From NCBI GenBank assembly GCA_024683675.1, contig JAIKYB010000133.1, positions 1-32,747 of the forward strand: a stretch of DNA of 32,747 nucleotides, read 5' to 3'. The stretch's first letter is position 1, and every line of letters starts with the position of its first letter. This stretch comes from Treponema sp. (GTDB lineage: Bacteria > Spirochaetota > Spirochaetia > Treponematales > Treponemataceae). The notes under the pieces are model-generated. The model saw only the letters and a program-made list of their open reading frames with translations, ran no database searches and was not told the origin of the DNA. Shown here one piece after another: positions 1 through 8,825 of the stretch. Both the position numbers and the translations under genes were made by a program.

Positions 1-242
1 GAGATTTCTTTTCTAACAAATTCATGATTACCACTTAAAATGCGGCGCATTTCTTTTTCTACGGTTGGAAAATCGGTTTCGGTGAACTTGGTTCCCTGTG
101 GAAAGTCAAAATCATAATAAAATCCATTGTCAATGGCAGGACCGATTGCAATTTTTGTTCCTGGATAAAGTTTCAGAACCGCTTCTGCCATAACGTGAGC
201 ACAACTGTGTCTTACAGTCTGTAATTTCTCGTCGTTAGCCAT
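1..242 (-). CDS. thrS: Threonyl-tRNA synthetase, N-terminal part (gene runs off the window start)
   Basis: Reverse complement from 242 reads MANDEKLQTVRHSCAHVMAEAVLKLYPGTKIAIGPAIDNGFYYDFDFPQGTKF..., the ThrS N2 domain (HSCAH...IGPAIDNGFYYD). RBS-like AAAAGAGG lies upstream. Confidence 0.93.
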   Translation of the reverse strand, partial: MANDEKLQTVRHSCAHVMAEAVLKLYPGTKIAIGPAIDNGFYYDFDFPQGTKFTETDFPTVEKEMRRILSGNHEFVRKEI

Positions 243-371
243 TTTTAATACCTCTTTTCCTATTAAAAAAATAATTAAATAATTATAACGCATTTTTTAT
301 TTCTTGGATAGATTAAAATACAGTAATTCTTAAACTTTACTTTACGCTTAATATTTATTATATTAAAAATT

Positions 372-1343
372 ATGATTAAGGCTGAAATTACTGACAAGGA
401 GCTTTGTGCTCATCTTGATTCTCTTGAAGAGGATAAATTAAGAATATTTACAATGGCAGATGGCCGCATACGTGGTGCTTTATTTCATGGAAGTCGCTTT
501 GTAAATCAGTTAAGGGCCCAGCATAAGCTTGGTATTCTTGAAACCTATATTTTGGGCCAGGCATCCTTATGTGCAGCTCTGACTATTCCTATGATGAAGG
601 ATATGGAGCATACTGCAATTAAGTTTGAAGGGCCGGGAAGTGCTGCAGGTTTTTCAGTTGAAGCAGATTCGACAGGCTATGTACGCGGTTATTTATTTAA
701 TCCTCACATACAGCTTGATAATGCTCTTGAAAATTGGGATTTAAAACCCTTCCTGGGGCAGGGGAATTTGACATTTTCTAGAATTCATAAAGATGATAAG
801 TATCCACAAAATTCCACAGTTGCTGTTGAAGGCAATAATATTGCTCAGGATTTTGCCTCTTATTTTGCCCAGTCTGAACAGATAAATACAGCCTTTAATT
901 CCAGTATTCAGTTTGATAAAAAGGGAAGAGTTATAGGGGCTGCCGCTTTTTATTTGCAGGTTATGCCTCAGACTGGCGGAAATGGTCGCTTAGGTTCACA
1001 AATTGACAGCCATGTAGAAGAAAGCGAAGAAGATAAAATTATCTTAAGAAAAGTAGAAAACGCTGTGAAAGCTTGTCCAAGTCTGGGGCTTCTTTATAGT
1101 GAAAAAGAAGTTGATTCTGAAGATATTATTTTAGGACTTTTCAGGGAATTTAAGCCTACAATCACACTTAAACGAGATATCAGATATGATTGTCCTTGTT
1201 CTGAAGAAAATTTTATTAACTATGTAAAGAATCTTCCTAAAAAACAACTGCTTGAAATGCAAAAGGAATCTGATAAACCGTTAGAAATTAAATGTGAAAA
1301 TTGCGGAAGTATTTATACAATTCCATTCTCTAAGATTTTCTAA
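372..1343 (+). CDS. hslO: Redox-regulated chaperone Hsp33
   Basis: Hsp33-like body and C-terminal redox zinc motif CPC...CENCG (CXC-Xn-CXXC). Confidence 0.93.
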   Translation: MIKAEITDKELCAHLDSLEEDKLRIFTMADGRIRGALFHGSRFVNQLRAQHKLGILETYILGQASLCAALTIPMMKDMEHTAIKFEGPGSAAGFSVEADSTGYVRGYLFNPHIQLDNALENWDLKPFLGQGNLTFSRIHKDDKYPQNSTVAVEGNNIAQDFASYFAQSEQINTAFNSSIQFDKKGRVIGAAAFYLQVMPQTGGNGRLGSQIDSHVEESEEDKIILRKVENAVKACPSLGLLYSEKEVDSEDIILGLFREFKPTITLKRDIRYDCPCSEENFINYVKNLPKKQLLEMQKESDKPLEIKCENCGSIYTIPFSKIF

Positions 1344-1350
1344 TTTTTTC

Positions 1351-1379
1351 TTGACGAAAGAGTTTTTCATTATTATATT
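1351..1379 (+). promoter_or_regulatory. Sigma70-type promoter for ssrA
   Basis: TTGACG (1351-1356), 17 bp spacer, TATATT (1374-1379), just upstream of the tmRNA 5' end. Confidence 0.7.
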
Positions 1380-1392
1380 AATAAGAGCATTT

Positions 1393-1776
1393 GGGGATGT
1401 CCCGGTTTCGACGGAATTGGGAAATCTTGTACTGCAGGTGAGGGTGAAGGTCCTCTAAACTGACAAAAAAATAACTGCAATTTTCGCAAGAAAAGAAGAA
1501 GAAGCTGATGAAGCTTACTTCGAAGCAGAAGCTCTCGCTGCGTAAGTAGCTTGGGCAGGAACCTATCTGGCCCTGTTCCGCGTTGGATAACGTTCTTTTA
1601 CCTTATCGGGACTTGCTGATTACTGTTTCTGGTCTGTAATCGGGACTTTTTAATCAGAATACGGAGGCGACGCTTGTCATGCTGCTACCGACTCCCGACA
1701 ACCACCTCGCATGACTAAACTTGTAGATGTGCCTGGTTTACTTTTTCGGACGGGGGTTCAATTCCCCCCATCTCCA
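1393..1776 (+). ncRNA. ssrA: tmRNA (one-piece)
   Basis: 5' GGGGATGTCCCGGTTTCGACGG and 3' GGACGGGGGTTCAATTCCCCCCATCTCC pair as a tRNA-Ala-like acceptor and T arm. Internal tag ORF from GCA 1486 to TAA 1543-1545 ends ...ALAA. CCA is not encoded. Confidence 0.96.
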
Positions 1777-1780
1777 AAAA

Positions 1781-1816
1781 AAAAGACTTCAGTTATATAA
1801 CTGAAGTCTTTTTTAT
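1781..1816 (+). terminator. Rho-independent terminator of ssrA
   Basis: GACTTCAGTTATATAACTGAAGTC palindrome flanked by A-run and T-run. Confidence 0.9.
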
Positions 1817-1837
1817 TTTTAGTCTTGATAAACTAAA

Positions 1838-2392
1838 TTATTCACCGTCTTGTGAAACTCCATGAATCTTTGACTGATATTTCTTGAGCATGGCAACAGC
1901 ATTTCGTTTTCCGTTATATACAAATCCACCATTCCAATATTCAAGTGCAGCAAAAAGTGCGTTACCACCATCCTGGCTATCAGATTCCTTTGTACGGAAT
2001 GATACATATTCAGAAAGTGCCATGAAATCATTATTGTGCAAACATTCGAGACGCTTCTTGTTAAATTCGTTCCATTTTTCCAAATCCTGGAAACCTTCGC
2101 CTTCATCCTGAACGATAATGTGAGCGTGTGTTGCACTGAAAGAATACCATACAGTTACTTTTTTGTTGATATCACAGTGGTTACCGTGCTTTACGGCATT
2201 CTTAATAACTTCACTAATTTGCTGTTCAAGAAGATTCAATTCCTTAATTTCAGTTGGAGCTGACTGTACAATCAGCAGTGTAAAATAACGAATCTGCCTG
2301 AAATCTGAAGGGAATTCCTTCTTTAACATATTAGTTTTATCAAATAATGGGTCGTTCTCATCCGATCTCAGTTCTTTAAATTCCTGAACCAT
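1838..2392 (-). CDS. RsbW/HATPase_c-type ATP-binding protein (putative anti-sigma factor / serine kinase)
   Basis: N-box-like EVIKNAVKHGN and G1-box-like DEGEGF; downstream of STAS and SpoIIE phosphatase genes. Confidence 0.75.
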   Translation of the reverse strand: MVQEFKELRSDENDPLFDKTNMLKKEFPSDFRQIRYFTLLIVQSAPTEIKELNLLEQQISEVIKNAVKHGNHCDINKKVTVWYSFSATHAHIIVQDEGEGFQDLEKWNEFNKKRLECLHNNDFMALSEYVSFRTKESDSQDGGNALFAALEYWNGGFVYNGKRNAVAMLKKYQSKIHGVSQDGE

Positions 2393-2438
2393 AATTCCTC
2401 CTAATACTCAACTTTTTTTAATTAATTATTGAAGATGT

Positions 2439-2777
2439 TTATTCTTTTACCATCAGCAGAGCTTCTTCAATGCTGTTTGCAATTGGGAAGTAGCCCATAA
2501 GCTTTGTAAGTTCAATTACCTTCTTAACTGAACCATGAATATTTGCGATGGCAAGATTTAAATTCATCTTTTTAATAGTTGAACAAATGTAGATAAGTGC
2601 ACCAATTCCAGACGAGTCGATGTAGTCTACCTGTTCAAGATTGATAACGAAATTCTTTACGTTCTTTTCAAGCATCTTCATAACAAGTTCCTTGAGTTTG
2701 TATGAATTGTAAAGATCCATTTCTCCTGTTACGTCAATGATGTAAACATCACCATTTTTACGTATTTTAAGTTCCAT
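2439..2777 (-). CDS. STAS-domain anti-sigma factor antagonist (RsbV/SpoIIAA-like)
   Basis: 112 aa with FVINLEQVDYIDSSGIGALIYICSTIKK, the classic STAS phospho-site DSSG. Confidence 0.92.
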   Translation of the reverse strand: MELKIRKNGDVYIIDVTGEMDLYNSYKLKELVMKMLEKNVKNFVINLEQVDYIDSSGIGALIYICSTIKKMNLNLAIANIHGSVKKVIELTKLMGYFPIANSIEEALLMVKE

Positions 2778-2792
2778 AAAGAAGCTCCTTTC

Positions 2793-4469
2793 CTATTGAA
2801 TTTTGATAACCAGAAGGCTTTGGTCATCGTATTGCTGTGCAGTGCTGCAATATTTCCTTAAATCGTCTTTTACACGATTTGTAATATCTTTGGCATTTGC
2901 ATTGCAATTTTTAACAATTGCTTTCTTTAGATTTTCAACGGAGTATTGTACTCCATTTTCATTCAGAGATTCAATAAGTCCGTCGGTACATGTTGCTACA
3001 ATGTCTCCGCTTTCTAACTTGAATACCTGATTTTTATATTCAGTTTCTTTAGCGACACCCATAGGTTCTGTCGGTTCAGAAATCTGCTTTATAGTTTTAT
3101 CGGCAGCTTTGTAAATAAATACAGGATTGTTTCCACAAGTTGAAATATCAACTTCTTTATTTGTTGCATCATAATTAATGAGGGCAACACTCGCAAAGTG
3201 GTCAATCTTTGATGTTTCAATACAGATTCCTCTATTTGCCCAAGACATAATAGTTGAAGCTGACTGAGCTGTATTTACTGCAAGTCTAAGAATAGCTCTA
3301 ATCATAATCATAACGATCAAAGAGTTCATTCCTTTTCCTGCAACGTCTGTCATAATGAATGAAATACGATCCTTTCTTGAAACGATGATGTCGTAATAGT
3401 CGCCACATACATTTTCCATAGGATTTGTAAAACATCCGATTGTAATTCCTGGTATAACTGGAAGCTTTGCTGGTAAAAGATCCTTCTGATACTTAGAAGC
3501 AATGCTACCACCCTTGTTCAATTCTGTGTGTTCTGCATAAGCAAGGAAACTGTAAAGAGGTTTCATTGTTGTAGAAATAGCATCTGCAAGAATAACAAGA
3601 GTATCAAAGTCCTGTTTAGTAAACTTTTCTTTATCTGGAAGGCGGGAAAGGGCAATAAGACCTACAACACCTTCTGGCTGTTTAATTGGTGCAAAAAGAT
3701 ATCCACCACAGCGGAGGAATTCTTCAGGTCCGTTCTGATAAACACGAGGATCACGTACAGAATCTGGAATAAATGCAGGTTCTGCGCTGCTGAAAATTTC
3801 TCCAAAAATATTACCTTCAAGCTGGAACTGAGCAAAACGGAGGTTTGTTTCTACTCGAATTGGCTTATGAGGAAGGTCATCTGGTAATTTATATGGAGGA
3901 GGGAAAGAACCCTTAAATGATTTTACAGCAAGTGTATTATCATAATCATCTGCCATAAGAATTACGCAACCATCTGCAGAGATTCTCTGGGCAATTAAAT
4001 CATTACAATATTCAAGATAATTTTCCATACTGTTATCACTTGAGAAGAATGATGACAGCTTAGAAATAAGGTCTTTGTTTACATCCAGCAGACGCTGATG
4101 CTTTTCTTCAATTTCTGCAACAACCTGCTTGCTAACCATGTCTGCATCTCTGCTTGCGGCAATTTCAGCAGCCTTTTTGGCAGCTTTCTTTTCTTCGCGT
4201 TTTTGAGGATTATCAAATAATTTGACAATTAAGTATGGAAGAACAATGGCTTGCGCAAGAATTATTGCAAATACATAGTAAATGTAATATTCGGTGTAGT
4301 AACAATAAAGTGAGCCAACGATAATGATTGCTGCAACTACGAAAAATATGTAGCTGATTCTTGCTTTTTTTCTAAGTTTAATCAGCAGTAAAAATATAAT
4401 CACCAGAGCTGCTACTCCTGCAGAAATCAGCAGTGGCAAGCTTACAAATGAATCTATTGTTGTTGTCAC
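2793..4469 (-). CDS. Membrane-anchored GAF + PP2C/SpoIIE serine phosphatase (RsbU-like)
   Basis: N-terminal hydrophobic helices, GAF-like middle region, and C-terminal CGDYYDIIV...FIMTDVAGKGMNS...STCGNNPVFIY...ATCTDGLIES, SpoIIE/PP2C motifs. Confidence 0.9.
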   Translation of the reverse strand: MTTTIDSFVSLPLLISAGVAALVIIFLLLIKLRKKARISYIFFVVAAIIIVGSLYCYYTEYYIYYVFAIILAQAIVLPYLIVKLFDNPQKREEKKAAKKAAEIAASRDADMVSKQVVAEIEEKHQRLLDVNKDLISKLSSFFSSDNSMENYLEYCNDLIAQRISADGCVILMADDYDNTLAVKSFKGSFPPPYKLPDDLPHKPIRVETNLRFAQFQLEGNIFGEIFSSAEPAFIPDSVRDPRVYQNGPEEFLRCGGYLFAPIKQPEGVVGLIALSRLPDKEKFTKQDFDTLVILADAISTTMKPLYSFLAYAEHTELNKGGSIASKYQKDLLPAKLPVIPGITIGCFTNPMENVCGDYYDIIVSRKDRISFIMTDVAGKGMNSLIVMIMIRAILRLAVNTAQSASTIMSWANRGICIETSKIDHFASVALINYDATNKEVDISTCGNNPVFIYKAADKTIKQISEPTEPMGVAKETEYKNQVFKLESGDIVATCTDGLIESLNENGVQYSVENLKKAIVKNCNANAKDITNRVKDDLRKYCSTAQQYDDQSLLVIKIQ

Positions 4470-4519
4470 AATATACTCCCGTAAAGAAGGTTATAGAACC
4501 TAAACTAGTCTTACTCTAT

Positions 4520-4548
4520 ATTGTAGCATTGATGTTTTTAGTCGTCAA
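4520..4548 (-). promoter_or_regulatory. Sigma70-type promoter for the phosphatase/STAS/kinase operon
   Basis: On the minus strand TTGACG (4548-4543), 17 bp spacer, TACAAT (4525-4520). Confidence 0.65.
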
Positions 4549-4567
4549 GTTTTAAAAAGCAAATGAA

Positions 4568-5530
4568 TTATAGCTTCTGAGGATCTGGTGGAGATTCCGG
4601 AGACTCTGCTGTTAGAGAATCTATTGCTTTCCTTAGCAGAATGCATTTTATTCTGTTCATTATGCGTTTTGCCAGGGAGATTTTATATTTCTTTTTAAAA
4701 TCGACTACGGCTGTATCTATAGAAACTTCATTTCCAAATTTATGCTTTAGATCATCCCAATAACGAACAATCCAGACATATAAATCACCAATAGTTCTAT
4801 GAGGAAATGAGTTTAACATGTGTTTCTTTGTTATAGAATAGGCTAGAGGCATATATACCTTGTTAAACCAGGAAAGTATTGCATCTTCTAAGGAAACTTC
4901 TTCTTCAAGCTTCTGGTTCATGTAATACTTATGAGTAAGAATATGATTATAGATTACGTCATAACGTCCAGGACGTGAAAAATCAAGACACCAGTAGTCT
5001 GTGATATCTCCAAAGCCTGTTTCACTGTAGAAAACGCGTTTTTCATAGCTGATAATCTGCTTTATTATATCATTAAGATTATTAGGGCGTTTTAATACGA
5101 TTTCACTTTGCAGAGATACGACCTCGGCATCTATAAATTCTGTTCCTCGTGCCTTTGCTACAGAAACTCTATGGTTACCGTCTCTTACAAAGTAGAGTCC
5201 AGAAATTTCATAAACCTTAATAGGAGGAAGGTCTATGGATTTTATGGCAGCTTCATCAACATGTTCCCAACGGTTTTTCAGATGTGAGCTTTTTGGGAAA
5301 AATCTATTATCAAAATCCTTATAACGGCCTTCGCTTCCTACTATTTTGTCTATTGGTATAACCTTCATTCCAACATAAGTTTCATTTATAGGTTTTACCA
5401 TCTGTTTTACATCATTCAAAGATATAAGAGATGCTTCTTCTGGAGATAGTAGATGCTGTATTTCATTTATAAAAGCTTTATTTCGGGCTTTATTAAAATC
5501 TTCTTCGGTCTGTGCACTTGCTATATTCAT
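4568..5530 (-). CDS. ParB/Srx-fold domain protein of unknown function
   Basis: PPIKVYEISGLYFVRDGNHRVSVAKARGTEFIDAEVV resembles the ParB-like GxHR motif; remainder unassigned. Confidence 0.6.
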   Translation of the reverse strand: MNIASAQTEEDFNKARNKAFINEIQHLLSPEEASLISLNDVKQMVKPINETYVGMKVIPIDKIVGSEGRYKDFDNRFFPKSSHLKNRWEHVDEAAIKSIDLPPIKVYEISGLYFVRDGNHRVSVAKARGTEFIDAEVVSLQSEIVLKRPNNLNDIIKQIISYEKRVFYSETGFGDITDYWCLDFSRPGRYDVIYNHILTHKYYMNQKLEEEVSLEDAILSWFNKVYMPLAYSITKKHMLNSFPHRTIGDLYVWIVRYWDDLKHKFGNEVSIDTAVVDFKKKYKISLAKRIMNRIKCILLRKAIDSLTAESPESPPDPQKL

Positions 5531-5549
5531 TAATAAATCCTCATATCAA

Positions 5550-6272
5550 TTATTTTTCTTCATCGTCTGGCGGATAGTTTATTACACAGTGTGCATAAGC
5601 ATTGACGATTGTTGTATCATAATATTTTCCAATGCGTTCTTCTCTCATATCATATAGATGAATATGACCGTGAACCATATAACTTGGTTTAAATTTTTGA
5701 AGAAACCAATTGTAGCATTCAAAGCCTTTATGACATGGGTCTTCATGGTCGTGGATATGTCGGGGAGAGGCATGTGTCATGAAAATATCAAGATACTTAC
5801 CATACTTTAATTTATTTCTAATCAGTTTTGGAGCCATCAGTAGAAGCTTTAGTTTCATCTGAAAGTCCGTATACTGACATAAGCCTTTGTTGTATTTTAA
5901 GGATCCAGAGGTTCCCGCAATTAAAAGAGGTCGTTTTTTTCCTGTGTCGGGATCTGTAATAATAAAGCGTTCATCAACAACACTGGTGAAGCCTAAATAT
6001 GCGGCTCCGTGTCCATGTGAAGTTTCTGATAAAGAATCTGTGCCTTTTGTAGAGAAAAATCTTGATTCGGGATGATAATAATGAAATTCTTTTAGATTGT
6101 GGTTTCCGAATATAAAATAGGTCGGCTTGTTAAAAACTGTAACGATAAAATCAACGTAATCCATGGGAAGATCGCCGGCACATAAAATTAAGTCTATGTC
6201 TGGGAAAACTTCTTTTACATTCTGATTGTAAATTAAAGGATCTACATAGTCGGAAACACAGAGGATTTTCAT
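5550..6272 (-). CDS. Calcineurin-like metallophosphoesterase
   Basis: LCVSDYVDP...LILCAGDLP...FIFGNHN...THASPRH...VHGHIH metallophosphatase motif series. Confidence 0.88.
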   Translation of the reverse strand: MKILCVSDYVDPLIYNQNVKEVFPDIDLILCAGDLPMDYVDFIVTVFNKPTYFIFGNHNLKEFHYYHPESRFFSTKGTDSLSETSHGHGAAYLGFTSVVDERFIITDPDTGKKRPLLIAGTSGSLKYNKGLCQYTDFQMKLKLLLMAPKLIRNKLKYGKYLDIFMTHASPRHIHDHEDPCHKGFECYNWFLQKFKPSYMVHGHIHLYDMREERIGKYYDTTIVNAYAHCVINYPPDDEEK

Positions 6273-7633
6273 TATGCACCAGCTTTTGAAAGAACTGCTT
6301 CCAACTTTTGTTTTTCTACAAGTTCAACAGGACGATTTTCTGAATATCTTTTTGCTGCAACGCTGTAATCTGAACTTGAGAAAATAAAGGATTTTACACT
6401 TCCTATAGATTTCATTGCGTCAAGAGTTTCGTGAATTGCTGGTTCGTCAATTGGATCCGGATTTCTATAAAAGCGGATAAGCATAACCTGTTTTTTTACA
6501 TTCATCCAGGATTCATCACCCTGATTTATACCTGTAATTTCACAGCCCCACTTTTTTGCATCACAAGAAAGGATTTTCAATCCTAAGCCTTTTTCGGTTG
6601 CATTTTTACATATTTCTACAAATTCATCATTTGCACTTGTAAGATAGTCTTTTAAGAAGTCGTTTGCCTGCAGGTCTTTGTATTCTGTAAGTTTTCCTGC
6701 AACATCACGGAAGGCTTTATTCTTTTTGTGAATAGATTCCCACTGTTCTATTGCCTTATCAATTTTGTGCATCTTTTCGTAGCAGGCAGCCAGAAAATAG
6801 CGGGCAAAAAGAGTTTCCTGATTTGCATTTTCTTTATCCAAATCTACGGCTCTCTGGAAATCCATAATTGCATTATCATAGCGGTTTGCCAGCATAAAGC
6901 AGGAACCGTGCTCAATAATTGCCTTTTGCTTTACATCCTGGGCGCGCTGAGCTTTTTCAAAAGCTTTAATTGCTCCTGCTAAATCTTTAGAATCCTTCAA
7001 GATTTTTCCAAGATAATAGTAGGATGTATAATTTTCCGGATTTAATTTAATTGCTAAATCAATTTCTTTTTTGGCTTCAACTAATTTTTTTGTTCTATAA
7101 CACATGAAACCAATTTCTGCATGAGCCTTTGCGTTCTTTTTGTCGAGCAAAGCGGCCTTCTGCATAAAGCCAAGGGCTAAATCGTAGCGTCCCTGCTGTT
7201 CGTAAATAAGACCAACCTGGAAAAAGTTATCTGCTGAATTCGGATTTTGTTTTGTAAGCAAAAGAAAGTTTTTAAGGGCTTCATTTTGCTGATTACATTT
7301 AAGAAGAAGGGCTGCGTATTCTGTTCTGAAGGCTGCTTCATCAATGCCTTCTCCGAATAAGGCATTTTCGTCAACTGTTTTGTATTCAATAATTGCAAGT
7401 TCTTTTCTATTTTCTTTAAGATAAGCTTTACCCAAATAATAGTGAGCCATATAATTTTTAGGATCTTTACTGATAATCTGCTTTGTAATTTTTATGGCAT
7501 TTGGGGTTTTTCCCTGTTTTATGAGGCGAGGAACTGCATCAAGCTTTTTTGGAGACATTATAGTTTTGAAAACTACAAAACCTAAACCGGCAATAACGCC
7601 GGCCAATAAAGCAATTAGAATAATTACGACCAT
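6272..7633 (-). CDS. Membrane-anchored TPR-repeat protein
   Basis: N-terminal TM helix (VVIILIALLAGVIAGLGFVVF) followed by multiple TPR-like units (e.g. YTSYYYLGKILKDSKDLAGAIKAFEKAQ). Confidence 0.85.
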   Translation of the reverse strand: MVVIILIALLAGVIAGLGFVVFKTIMSPKKLDAVPRLIKQGKTPNAIKITKQIISKDPKNYMAHYYLGKAYLKENRKELAIIEYKTVDENALFGEGIDEAAFRTEYAALLLKCNQQNEALKNFLLLTKQNPNSADNFFQVGLIYEQQGRYDLALGFMQKAALLDKKNAKAHAEIGFMCYRTKKLVEAKKEIDLAIKLNPENYTSYYYLGKILKDSKDLAGAIKAFEKAQRAQDVKQKAIIEHGSCFMLANRYDNAIMDFQRAVDLDKENANQETLFARYFLAACYEKMHKIDKAIEQWESIHKKNKAFRDVAGKLTEYKDLQANDFLKDYLTSANDEFVEICKNATEKGLGLKILSCDAKKWGCEITGINQGDESWMNVKKQVMLIRFYRNPDPIDEPAIHETLDAMKSIGSVKSFIFSSSDYSVAAKRYSENRPVELVEKQKLEAVLSKAGA

Positions 7634-7724
7634 TGATTTTGCTCCGTGTTAAGTCTATCCTTATTCACTTCGATAATATAGAGTAGTAAATTTATTTAAT
7701 AGTGTCAAACGAGAAGAGGCATTT

Positions 7725-8825
7725 TTGATGATAAGAAAATATCTTGCAGTAATTTCATGTGCTTTGTTTTTGCTGAATGGAATATTTGCACAAAGCCAGG
7801 GAGAAAAATTATTTAAGGAAAATAATCCGGCAGATGCAGTTCAAGTTCTGGAAAATGAAATTTCAAATGGTATAGTTTCGGAAAATTCCTATAACTTTTT
7901 GGGTTTATCCTATTATCAGTTGGGGGAATATGAAAAATCTATAAAAGCTTTTCAAAGAGGAATTGATGTCCAGCCCGGTAATTTAAAAATCTTATCTTTT
8001 AATCAGGGAAATAGTTATTTTGCATTAAAAGAATATAATTCGGCTGTGGAATGTTATTCCAGAGCTCTGCAGGTTGAAAATGATTTTTATGAGGCACTTT
8101 TAAATCGTGCAAACAGCCTGTTAATGGGAAATAAACTAAAATCTTCAAGAAGTGATTATGCACAATTTCTGGAAAAGAATCCTGATAACGCTCAGAGTGA
8201 ACAGATTCGGCAATTAATTGCAGCTATTGATGAAGAAATTGCCCGTAGGGCAGAGGAAGAAAGACTTGAGCGTGAACGTGAAAGGGCTCGCTGGGAGCAA
8301 ATAGACGGAAGACCTGAAGAAACTTATTACGGACCTGATGGGGCTGAATGGGAAAGGGTTGATTTTGACCTGGAAGAAAGTCAGTACCAAAAAAGAGGTG
8401 CAAATTGGGAGCAAATTGACGCTGAAAAAGTTTCTGCAAGCCTTGAAGAAGAAAATGTTGAAGAAGAGAAGGTCTCTCTTCCTGAATGGGAAAAAGTTGA
8501 TGGCGTTAGAGTTGAAGAGCCGGTTGATTTTGATGGAGAGGATGATAAGGCTTTCTGGGAATCTATTGACGAAAAGGAAAGAGAATTATTGAAGAGTCTG
8601 GATGCTCAGGGGGTCGAAGAATATAAAAGACGTAAGGAATATTTAATGGAGCAGGCCAGATTAGAGGCAGAAAAAAATGGAAGCCTTTCTAAAGAGGACG
8701 AAGAAGCCCTGCGAAAAAAACGTCTTGATGATCTTGCTAATTCTCTTCAAAAAACTGATGTAAATAATGTTTCTTCCGGGGCTGATGATTTAATTGAATA
8801 TGAGATGGAAGGGGAACTGGACTAA
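7725..8825 (+). CDS. Secreted TPR protein with acidic W-E-x-[IV]-D repeat region
   Basis: Signal-peptide-like N-terminus, TPR units (SYNFLGLSYYQLGEYEKSIKAFQRGI), then a Glu-rich tail with recurring WEQID/WERVD/WEKVD/WESID. Confidence 0.8.
   Translation: MMIRKYLAVISCALFLLNGIFAQSQGEKLFKENNPADAVQVLENEISNGIVSENSYNFLGLSYYQLGEYEKSIKAFQRGIDVQPGNLKILSFNQGNSYFALKEYNSAVECYSRALQVENDFYEALLNRANSLLMGNKLKSSRSDYAQFLEKNPDNAQSEQIRQLIAAIDEEIARRAEEERLERERERARWEQIDGRPEETYYGPDGAEWERVDFDLEESQYQKRGANWEQIDAEKVSASLEEENVEEEKVSLPEWEKVDGVRVEEPVDFDGEDDKAFWESIDEKERELLKSLDAQGVEEYKRRKEYLMEQARLEAEKNGSLSKEDEEALRKKRLDDLANSLQKTDVNNVSSGADDLIEYEMEGELD

Noticed and set aside
1819-2136. 105-aa minus-strand ORF in the track overlapping the RsbW-like gene
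   Set aside because: Out-of-frame overlap with a better-supported gene on the same strand; no recognisable motif.
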